Shown here in pieces: positions 33,067 to 41,953 of a stretch of DNA of 64,000 nt. The number at the start of each line of letters is the position of its first letter. The first letter of the stretch is position 1. Source of the DNA: Peronospora farinosa. Its lineage: Eukaryota > Oomycota > Peronosporomycetes > Peronosporales > Peronosporaceae. The notes beneath the pieces are model-generated. The model was not told the DNA's origin. It did not search any database and saw nothing but the letters and a program-made list of their open reading frames with translations. A program made the position numbers and the translations under genes. Location of the stretch: positions 186,001 through 250,000 of the forward strand of contig CANTFK010000017.1 in NCBI GenBank assembly GCA_947646735.1. Direction: 5' to 3'.

Positions 33067-33526
33067 TGTAACGGGGTGAGCCCGTTACATAATATTGACA
33101 CTTATATGAAGTGTCAATAAAAATATTATTATAACTTATAATATTTTGACAATATTACCTATTATTATAATATTGTTCCTAGATCTCCTTGAAGCTGAAG
33201 ATGCCCTCTCATTGGTTGATATGGACCATCATATCAACCAACGCGCTGACCAATGACCGATGGACGCGCACAATGAGTGGAGGGCAAGTTGTCAACATAC
33301 ATAGTTGTAGTTTAATATAGTTAACATAGGTTATAACAGATTAGTTTTATTAAGATAGTTAACTATATGCAAATACAGTTTTCTTTTCCCTCTCAACTAA
33401 GTGTTTGTTTAGTTAATTCCCTTCCTCTGCTCACGTGTACGTGAGGTAATTGAGCCACCTGCTTTCACTGTAATCAGTGAAAGTAGACTATACTGTTATC
33501 AGTATAGTCGGAGGGTGCCACATTAC
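33067..33526 (+). mobile_element. 5' LTR of element C
   Basis: Begins with the hairpin TGTAACGGGG..CCCGTTACA and ends GTGCCACATTAC. It contains a series of perfect stems: TATTGACACTT/AAGTGTCAATA, GGTTGATATG/CATATCAACC, CTTTCACTG/CAGTGAAAG and GACTATACTG/CAGTATAGTC (33486-33509). An AT-rich TAACTATAT region near 33360 could hold the promoter. The 3' LTR matches it along its whole length. Confidence 0.9.
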
Positions 33527-33529
33527 CCC

Positions 33530-33546
33530 TGGTAGCACTTCGTGGT
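33530..33546 (+). other. Primer-binding site of element C
   Basis: TGGTAGCACTTCGTGGT follows the 5' LTR end by three bases and opens with TGG, as needed to pair with a tRNA CCA terminus. Its first eleven bases equal the PBS beside the inverted LTR at 12481. Confidence 0.7.
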
Positions 33547-33574
33547 CCGTTCAGCGACCACCGCACCATCCGCT

Positions 33575-34777
33575 ATGGAATCAGCGGGTGATGAACGTCA
33601 TCACGCAACGCGTGATGATATCCGCCATTTGGGTGACCTCGAATGGAATGCGGTTCAGCGTATGGCTGAAACCATCGGCAACCCTGTCGTTGGTGCCATG
33701 TTGCTCTCTCTTAGCGGAGACGACCAACATGCAGCCATCGCCAAGTTCATACAACATGAACTTGAAGAAGTTGTAAAGAAACTCGCCTTGCTACAGTAGA
33801 AAGGTTCTCAACAGGTTGACCTGTTGAGAGAACAAGGCGCTCAACAAGCTGACTTGTTGATGCAGCAGGGTGCTCAACAGTCTGAACTGTTGAGACAACA
33901 GCAGGCTAGTGCTGTTGCTGCCGGGTCGGCGTATACACGTCGACCCGAGTCCTTGAAGATTGATGTCTCCAAGTACAAGGCAGTCGAAAGCGACTTCTTG
34001 TTAAGATGGTTCGTCGAGCTCGACGATGCCATTGAGGCTCGTCGCATCGATGACGATGCGATGAAGGTCAAGTTCGCCATGTCGAACTTGGCAGGACGTG
34101 CCAAAGATTGGGTCTTAGGGCTCAAACTGCACGACCCATATGTTTTCCCAACGTATGACGTCTTCAAGGCGCGGCTCAAACACACGTTTGAACCGCCTCG
34201 CGCCGAATTCTGGGCTCGGGCTGAGCTCCTGGATTTGAAACAGGGTAAGCGTGATATAAACGCTTACGCCCAACACGTACGATACCTCGTTAGCTGTATC
34301 GTACTGAACTCAATCGATGAACACACGCAGGTTACTGTGTTCATCAAGGGTCTGACAGATGGTCCTGTCAAGACCCACCTGTTCCGCTTGGAACTAGAAT
34401 CGCTGGATCAAGCGATCTCTGCAGCGGAATAGGAGGACTTTAGCCTACAACAGCCTCACGTCCACTCGGGGTTCTATCGCCCACCGAGACGACAGGAGGG
34501 CGGAGGTCCAGAACAAATGGACCTCTCCAATATAGAGAGCGAGCGACCTCGCTCTCCAGGGTACAAGAGATTGCAAAAGTGCAATCGCTGTCAGAAGTTG
34601 GGCCACTACGCTTATGAGTGTATTGCCCCATGCCCAGTGTCTCGTAACACTGGGAGTGACGATCGTTCGTATTTAAGAAAGACCAGAGGCGTGGGTCCCA
34701 CGCTGCTACGAAATCACAACAACGTGGTGGACCATAAAATAACGATCGGTGTCAGTAGGGGTGGAGTGCCCTACTGA
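33575..34777 (+). pseudogene. Element C gag with stops at about 33797 and 34430
   Basis: From the ATG at 33575: an N-terminal helix-rich part, then three imperfect QQGAQQ(A/S)(D/E)LL-type repeats (about 33805-33900), which at DNA level are hairpins around CTCAACA/TGTTGAG. A capsid-like retrotransposon Gag domain follows (SLKIDVSKYKAVESDFLLRW, VKFAMSNLAGRAKDWVLGL, FKARLKHTFEPPRAEFWARA, VTVFIKGLTDGPVKTHLF). Last comes a CCHC knuckle, CNRCQKLGHYAYEC, at about 34581. Two in-frame TAG codons break it. If read through, it would be about 400 residues. Confidence 0.85.
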
Positions 34778-34859
34778 TCCAGCAACGTCATGAGTGTTCG
34801 CGGGGTTTTTTGACGAAGTTTGCTCCCAACAAACCCAGTCACTGTGTGTTGCCACTCCC

Positions 34860-37800
34860 AGTAATGAGGTATCCCTCATCATATTGAAGATCGAAGTGAC
34901 AAAGAACATGTCACTTCGCGCCCTAGTTGATTGTGGGGCTTCGAACAACTTTGTTCGACGCCAATCGCTAGATGATCGTAGGCTCAAATATGTTGAGCGC
35001 GAGACCCCTCCAACGAGGATGACGGTGCGCCTTGCAACTGGCGCATCCGTAACAGTAAAGAAACGTGTAGTGGGAATTCACTACACGCTTGAAGGCAATA
35101 AGTACGATGATGATTTCATCGTACTTGATCTGGATGACAAATTTGATGTCATCCTAGGATTACCATGGCTCAGAAGGTACGAGCCATGGGTCAGCTGGCA
35201 GCATCGAACCGTGAAGATGCCTTCCGCTTGTTCATCAGATGGCCATCTGATGAACGTCTTGGAGCGTTCACAAGCGTGTGAATGTACTACTAGTGAGTGT
35301 GATGGCCTCACTTGTGGTTCGGTCGTTAGTACGACTGCACAAGAGCTCAGCGTGACAGACAGTCACGATGTGAAGCAAGCTGCCGGCGGCTGTGCACAAG
35401 CACAGGCAGCGACGAAGGTCCACCACTCGAATAAGTCGAGTGGACCGGGACATGAATGCTCGCCTAGAGGGCAGCATTCACCGAAGAGTAAAACGGTTGC
35501 CCAGAAGCGCCAATACGGTAATCCTAGATCAACTGGAGAGTTGATCGTAGAGGACCTCGCTGTGGTTGCGCCACCAAAGCTAGAGGAAGTCGATGGAACA
35601 AGTCCCATCGAGCCTGCGGGAATAAGTCCCCAGGAAATAATCACTGAGGGAATAAGTCCCCAGTAAGTGACCGAGACGTTGAACGTCTAGGTTAGTGACG
35701 GATCAAACGTAGACGCTTGCACGCTTGATCTGATCGCGCCTCCGAAGTTAACTTCGGAGATAACTCAGTTGCCTACGCTAGAACCTAAAAGGTTCTTGCG
35801 TGATCTGCGTAGTGGCAAAGTCAAGCAGATCGATGTGCTCGTTGCAGAGGACGAGCACATGACTGACATTCGGTCAGCAACAGTTTTTGCCGAGAACGAA
35901 CGGGTTCTCAGCAGCTATAATGGACGAGAGTGTCCTTGACGAGAAGACTCGGATTATACGATATAGATCGCAATCCTGGGAGTCGCTGAAGTCAAATCCT
36001 TTGTATAAGGATTTGGTCGAATTCAAGGATGTATTCCCTGAATCCGTTCCGTGCGAGTTGCCTAAGGATAAAGGTAATCGACACGAGATCGACCTAGTTC
36101 CTGGCACAGATATTGTGTCATGAAGCAGTGACCACTGCCTCGGAAACAGGTCGAGGCGATCGACAAGTTCTTTGCCGATCGCCTAGCAGCGGGCCATGTG
36201 AGGGAGTCAACTTCACCTCACAGCTCTCCGACCTTCTGTGTGCGCAAGGCCACAGGAGGGTGGCGGATAGTACACGCGTTCAACAAGTTGTATGCTGCAA
36301 CGATACCGGCGCAAACGCCGATACCGAGAAAGGACGTAATCATAGATGGTATGTATAAGAGTACCATCTTTTCGTCCATGGATCTGATGGATGGTTTCTA
36401 TCAGATCCTAATGCGTGAAAGGGACATCCCGTACACAGCAGTGAGCACTCCTAGTGGCATGCTCTGGGAATGGTTGGTGATGCCGCAAGGGCTCAGTAAT
36501 GCACCAGCCACATTCAATAGATGTGTTTCACATCTATTGAGACTGGTGCGCGAATTCGCACCGAGCTACTTCGATGATGTGTTCGTCCATAGTCGAGCTA
36601 TGGACGGGAAAACAGACGTGGAAGTCCATAGACTCCACGTCCGTAAGGTTCTTACACTTATGCGCGAGCATAAGTTGTACGCCAACCTCAAGAAGTGTAT
36701 ATTCGCAGCTAGCGAAATACCACTTCTTGGGTGCATCGTCGGAAAGAGCTGCGTATGCCCTGATTCAAAATAAATCAAGGCGATCACCGACTGACCAATG
36801 CCAGTCGATGTCAAGGGACTAAGGAAGTTCCTTGGGCTAGCGGCGTACTTGCACAAGTACTCGCGCAATTACGCCGAAATGACAGTACATCTTTCTTGTT
36901 TACGCAAGAAAAATGTAAAGTGGAATTGTAACGCTGGATGTCAGTTTCCCTTTGAACGTATCAAGCAAATCTTGATGCAATCGCCAGTATTGGCGATTGC
37001 CGATCAAGACAGAACATTTCATGTGGTCTGTGACGCCAGTGATTTTGCAATCGACTGCGCATTGATGCAATATGATACAGACGGCGCAGAGCGTGTCGTC
37101 TGTTATCAATCGCGTCAGCTGCAACCGGCCGAGCGCAATTACCCGGTGCATGACAAGGAACCTCTTGCCATGAAGTATGCACTGGCTAAGTTTCGAGTCT
37201 ATCTCTTAGGAGATAGACCGTTCATTGTGTATATAGACCATGCGTCACTACGCACGGCTGTAAATAGTCCACACCTCTCGCAATGAATGGCGATATGGTT
37301 GTCGTTCTTCACGGAGTACAACTTCTCCGTGGAGTATAAGCCGGGACGACTTAACGTCGTCGCCGATGCTCTTTCACGTCGGCCTGACCTAGAGCCGACT
37401 GTGCAATCCGACAGTGATGTAAACACCACTGTCGCCACGCTGAGTACCAGCTTCTTGTCGTCGAGCTTACTCGACGACATTAGAAGGGCATGCGCACAAG
37501 ATAATGATCTTGTACGCCTGATGGAGTATCTCAAGGACCCATCCACGCAAGCTAAGAAGCGCTTGCCTGCCATGTATCGATCTTCTCTCGATCGATACAC
37601 CCAGCGGAACGGCTTACTGTACTATACAGCCGTCAACAACGACACGCCTCGTGTCGTTGTACCGCCACAACATGATCTCAGGTTAAGTATCATGTTTGAA
37701 TGTCACGATGCACCAATAAGTGGGCATCGCGGCCGTGAAAAGACTTACCTCACGGTCAGTCGCGACTTTTACTGGCCACGCCAGTATAAGTTTGTGCGCA

Positions 37801-38983
37801 AGTACGTGCGTGCTTGCGAGGTGTGTTAACGATTGAAGCATAGTCCTTCACTCCGTGCACCTAACTGTTCCAGCAGAGTGCTGGGAGTCCGTATCAATGG
37901 ACTTCGTCTTTGGGTTTCCCAAAGACCCTCACGGGAATAATGGTATTCTCGTGTTTGTGGACAGGTTCAGCAAGATGGTACATCTTGTTGCTGTACCTGA
38001 GTCGATCACAGCAGAGGGCTGTGCTCGAGTGTTTATCGATACAATCTTTCAATTGCACGGGTTACCCCGTGAACTTGTGTCCGATAGGGACCCCCTGTTC
38101 ACGGCTGAGTTTTGGCGTTCCGTGTTCCAAACACTTGGAACACGGCTCACAATGTCTACTTCTGACCATCCCGAAACTGATGGTCAGACTGAACGCGCCA
38201 ATCGCGTCCTCGAAGAGATTCTTCGAGGGTACGTCCACTCGTTTACGAGTTGGAGTGAGTTCTTGTCGATGGTCGAATTCGCCATCAACAACTCCGTGCA
38301 TGCCTCCACGACGCATACACCGTTCTACGTGAATGGCCTTCGCCATCCACGTGTCCCCACCTTAGTAGAGGGTGACTCTAATTTAAGGGGGGGAAGACTC
38401 GCTCGAGCGAGAACCAATCTGGCTCTTGCTCATCACGCGACGACGTTATGGTCGACGCGAAAGTAACCGAAGTGTACCATTCGACTTCGGTGAAGAGGAA
38501 GAAAGTAAGAGCGATGACGCTCTTACTGATAATGATGATGAAGATGTCAGCATCGTTCGAGGTATCACAAGTGAGAACAGTAATGTTCTCGCTGAATTAG
38601 TAACCGATATCTCTGCAGTGCACTCACAATGCACTGCAGACAAAAGCAACGAGTCAGCTAAGGATTTCCTGCTGACTCGTGAAGCGGTAGTCCGTTTCGT
38701 GCAAGACTCCATCGCAGAAGCGGTGGATAAGCAAAAGCGAAACGCAGACAATAATGGAAGGGCAAATGCTCAAACATTTATTGAAGGTGATTTAGTTTTA
38801 CTGTCAACAGTAAACCTACCTAAACATGTAGTGACTAACGTGGGCAGCAATAAATTGTTGCCCAAGTACATCGGCCCGTTTCGTATATTGCGCCGCCTAG
38901 GCAACGCATACACGATCGAGTTGCCACGCAGGATGCGTACGCATCCTACGTTTTACGTGGGACGTCTTCGTCCGTACGTTTAG
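34860..38983 (+). pseudogene. Element C pol: protease, RT, RNase H, integrase, with stops and frameshifts
   Basis: Protease: LRALVDCGASNNFV at about 34917 and VILGLPWLRRYEPW. RT (about 36040-36770): SPTFCVRKATGGWRIVHAFN, IFSSMDLMDGFYQI, GMLWEWLVMPQGLSNAPATF and the catalytic box as SYFDDVFVHS (FDD form, as in element A). RNase H (36798-37286): FLGLAAYLHKYSRNYAE, VVCDASDFAIDCALMQ. Integrase (37287-38470): an HHCC-type zinc region ending ACEVC, then a DDE core with SMDFVFGFP, VSDRDPLF and ETDGQTERANRVLEE, all three acidic residues present. A tail ends THPTFYVGRLRPYV. Stops or shifts lie near 35664, 36121, 36771, 36793, 37284 and 37827, so no single polyprotein can be made. Confidence 0.92.
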
Positions 38984-39095
38984 TACGCGGCTTCTTCGAA
39001 CGATGAAGATAGCCATTACTCTCAAGAATCCCCTTCAGATTCTTGTTGTCACGAACCAGATTCGATACCTGGTCGTGTAGAGATGAGATCGTACC

Positions 39096-39623
39096 ATGGA
39101 TATTAAACGATCTCCTGACGACCTGTCGCCAGCTCGTTACTTAGAGAATGAAGCCGCCGTTCATTCTCCAATTGTGCGACAGCATTGTTTGCCCGAGACT
39201 TCTCATGGTCAAACCCAATCTGTCGCACAATGTCCTCTAAGCGGCGACGCTTATCCCGTTCGTGGTCAACATCACAACGGAGCTCACGAGTTACACGGGC
39301 AAACCCGTCTAACTCAGCAGCCAAGTCCGATGAAAGAATCGGAAAGGGTTTTTCCTCCACCACCGCATCTGCTGGTGGACTCCCATGGTGGGAAGCGCTT
39401 CCTCGTGGAACGCTTACTAAAGCACCGCGAGGTGAAGGGACGTCGGACGAGTTATCTCGTCCGGTGGCGTGGCTATCCGCCTTCGGCGGATAGCTGGGAA
39501 CCTCGGGCCCAACTGATGGCCGACGTTCCCGGCCTTGTCGAACAGTACGACAAGGGACACTTGATGGTGAAGGACCATCGGAAAACGAGCGCCCAGCGCG
39601 CTCGTAAAGGGATTGCAAAGTAG
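39096..39623 (+). CDS. Element C chromodomain tail (3' end of pol)
   Basis: Open for 175 codons in a frame different from the integrase end at 38983. Linker residues (SPARYLENEAAVHSPIV) are followed at about 39370-39560 by a chromodomain: FLVERLLKHREVKGRRTSY, LVRWRGYPPSADSWEP, LVEQYDKGH. The aromatic residues expected in the methyl-lysine cage (Y of SYLV, W of VRWRGY, W of DSWEP) are present. In chromoviruses this domain follows integrase and directs insertion to heterochromatin. It was almost certainly once continuous with pol, with a frameshift near 39100. The same DNA encodes part of the antisense frame. Confidence 0.85.
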   Translation: MDIKRSPDDLSPARYLENEAAVHSPIVRQHCLPETSHGQTQSVAQCPLSGDAYPVRGQHHNGAHELHGQTRLTQQPSPMKESERVFPPPPHLLVDSHGGKRFLVERLLKHREVKGRRTSYLVRWRGYPPSADSWEPRAQLMADVPGLVEQYDKGHLMVKDHRKTSAQRARKGIAK

Positions 39624-40665
39624 CAATCCCTTCACGCATCTCAGAAGAGATGCGAGCCCTCCACCAGGGCTCAGTAAGGAGGTACGCCTCCTTAGGTGCT
39701 CTTGACGAGGTGCTCAGGCACCCCGGGCATGGGTCGCCCCAAGAGAGGCATAACAGGCCTGCCTCTCTAGATAACCGGTGCAAACGATAGCATGCACCGG
39801 ACGTACTTCGTTTCTCAAACTTATTGCGACTAGCAAAAAGTCTTTGAAACCAATCCCCTTTCATAACGTTTAAAACGTTGGTGATAAACGCGTTCCAAGA
39901 CTGGAGGAACGCGTCGGCCTCACGCTTCTTGTGTGGGCCATACCATCGATGTTCAAGGAACACATCGATGTAATAGTCGTTATCAGTGCGAAAGTTCTTC
40001 GCACTGGCGTCAAGGCCATGAAGCTTTGACGCATCGAACAACGGTATGGGGAACTGTTCGTTGGTTTTTCCAGACCAACGATCAAGCAGATGCTTAGGTA
40101 GCATCCATGGCTTGCGATCAGGAGCAATACGCAATACGTTGCGGTCTAAAGCTTCCTGCGTGGTGTCAACAGAAGTACCGACACCACGAGCATTAGTGTC
40201 TACAGAAGTACCGACACTACGAGCATTGATGTCAGTAGAAGCACTGACATCACCCTTACGGTCCCCACCCGAGTCACTATCCCTCGACTCGTTTGGCGAG
40301 TCGTCTGATTCATCAGACGACCCGAACATTTCACGGTACATTGATTCACTCAATGTACCACGATCCCACTTCGTAAGATTCGACGACGAGGTATCACCCC
40401 GGGGAGAGCCCGGGAGTGGAATAGGTGACATTGAGCCGGATGCGTCATCCGACTCACCAGAGTCGTCAACGACTAACTCTGGGTCAACATCTTCACGTGG
40501 CGAAGCGCTACGTAGACTTGCAACAGGCGTTGCAGGCTGATGTTAACTTCCAGCAGACACATTAGTGTCTGCTGGCTGAGGCTGTGAAGCCTCAGTAGCG
40601 GCTGCACACAGGCGTGCAGCCGAGCTCTTAGCTGCCTTAGCAGCGACGCGCATTGACTTAGTCAT
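39103..40665 (-). CDS. Long antisense reading frame of element C (about 520 codons, one internal stop)
   Basis: On the strand opposite to pol, from an ATG at 40665, about 100 bp from the 3' LTR, to a stop at 39103. There is a single in-frame TAA at 40543-40545; from the ATG at 40431 the frame is open for 442 codons. Parts, N to C: a basic Ala/Lys-rich start (TKSMRVAAKAAKSSAARL), an acidic Ser/Asp region (SDESDDSPNESRDSDSGGD), a globular-looking segment (DNDYYIDVFLEHRWYGPHKK, VLNVMKGDWFQRLFASRNKF), and a charged helix likely to form a coiled coil (LAAELDGFARVTRELRCD, ERDKRRRLEDIVRQIGFD). Only the C-terminal third overlaps a sense frame (the chromodomain). The rest lies where the sense strand has no frame. 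No family recognised. Function unknown. Confidence 0.6.
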
Positions 40666-40751
40666 AGCGTTGCAGTAGTTGGAATAAAAGAAAAACCAAC
40701 AAGTGCTCCTTTCCCATAGTCACTAAACAGTCACTAATGTGACTTTTGGTT

Positions 40752-40763
40752 GAGGGGGGGTGA
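40752..40763 (+). other. Polypurine tract of element C
   Basis: GAGGGGGGGTGA, directly before the 3' LTR. This is the expected primer site for plus-strand DNA synthesis. Confidence 0.75.
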
Positions 40764-41224
40764 TGTAACGGGGTGAGCCCGTTAGATAATATTGACACTT
40801 ATATGAAGTGTCAATAAAAATATTATTATAACTTATAATATTTTGACAATATTATCTTTTCTTATAATATTGTTCCTAGATCTCCTTGAAGCTGAAGATG
40901 CCCTCTCATTGGTTGATATGGGCCATCATATCAACCAACGCGCTGACCAATGACCGATGGACGCGCGCAATGAGTGGAGGGCAAGTTGTCAACATACATA
41001 GTTGTAGTTTAATATAGTTAACATAGGTTATAACAGATTAGTTTTATTAGATAGTTAACTATATTAAATACAGTTTTTCTTTTCCTCTACTTCTAAGCGT
41101 TTGTTTTGAAGTAAAGCTTCCTCTGCCTCTTGTGTAAGAGAGGTAATTGAGGCACCTGCTTTCACTGTCATCAGTGAAGATAGACTATACTGTTATCAGT
41201 ATAGTCGGAGGGTGCCCCATTACA
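40764..41224 (+). mobile_element. 3' LTR of element C
   Basis: Begins TGTAACGGGGTGAGCCCGTT at 40764 and ends CCCCATTACA at 41224. It is collinear with the 5' LTR, with scattered substitutions and small indels. It retains the same chain of stems, including GACTATACTG/CAGTATAGTC. On the minus strand it faces the antisense frame and could supply a promoter for it. Confidence 0.92.
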
Positions 41225-41440
41225 GCTCATGTATGAACGGATTACATGACAGGTCTGAAAGAAATTAAGCCAGCGATTGGAAAATTTAAAAGTGGCATGG
41301 TTAGATAAACGATAGTCCCAGATCTTCTTTGCTTTCTCATTGAGCAGGCCACCGCTCATGTTGACGCGATACTGATTGGCATGGACCACTCTGCCAACAA
41401 AGCCTCCTCTATCTGATGATACTTTACCATGCGCTATCGT
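41225..41440 (-). pseudogene. pogo/Tigger-type transposase fragment (CENP-B-like HTH)
   Basis: Minus-strand text, with one frameshift, reads as a Tc5/CENP-B helix-turn-helix: QIEEALLAEW, then VHANQYRVNMSGGLLNEKAK, ATFKFSNRWLNFFQ, CHVIRSYM. The pattern (E..L..W, N..G..LL.EKAK, F..SN.WL..F..RH.I) is that of pogo-family transposases. It ends exactly at the element C LTR, so C may have inserted into it or joined it. The DDE catalytic part is not seen in the window. Confidence 0.6.
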
Positions 41441-41953
41441 TTCTGGCTGCGTTTGACGTTGTCTGCCAATTGGAGCAGCTCAGTAGAGCGTTTGAGGGTG
41501 CTTGATTATTTGACTGGGCTACGTTTTTTTCTTTAAGTCATGCCTGGAGCTCATTCCTCGTACTCTCTATCTCTCTCGCAGTCTCTAATTGTCTCTTTTT
41601 GTAGTAAGGCTTCAAGCATACGACGTGACTGACATTCTTCCTCTTCACTGCTTTGATAAAGGTCATATAGCACGCAACAGCCAAAATGTATGGCTGTTAC
41701 GCCGTGCTGTGAACTGACAGTTTTTCTTAAATGATACATTTCTTTGGTCCCAAAGATATCAGTCTAAATAGGTTTTTCTGTTAAGAATTAACATGTGGAT
41801 ACACCTCTGACGTTGAAGCAAAACGATATCAAAGCCATTTCTCATTGGTCAAAGATGAAAACATCTGCGATTATCCGTATGTTTCATAGCTCTCATTGGG
41901 TAAAAATAAAACCAACAAATCAAAACCAAGTTTAGGCTCATTTCAATCCAATC
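41441..41953. other. Intergenic, upstream region of the TBC-myotubularin gene
   Basis: About 510 bp with no gene seen. The two imperfect repeats TCTCATTGGTCAAAGATG (41841) and TCTCATTGGGTAAAAATA (41892) carry ATTGG, a CCAAT-box-like sequence on the reverse strand, and could be promoter elements of the plus-strand gene starting at 41954. Confidence 0.4.

Larger units (their letters stand above)
33067..41224 (+). mobile_element. Nearly complete Ty3/Gypsy chromovirus-type element C
   Basis: About 8.2 kb between two LTRs of about 460 bp (33067-33526 and 40764-41224). The order is PBS, gag, protease, RT, RNase H, integrase, chromodomain, a long antisense frame, then PPT. Order PR-RT-RH-INT places it in Ty3/Gypsy; the chromodomain suggests targeting to modified histones. 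The two LTRs are very similar, with scattered substitutions and a few small indels, so insertion is fairly recent. Internal stops and frameshifts make it non-autonomous now. Target-site duplication was not seen: CAGTGA precedes the left LTR and GCTCAT follows the right one. Confidence 0.93.

Noticed and set aside
36540..36610. FDD in place of YxDD read as a dead RT catalytic site
   Set aside because: Both catalytic aspartates are kept (SYFDDVF), and element A has the same form, so it is a lineage variant, not damage.
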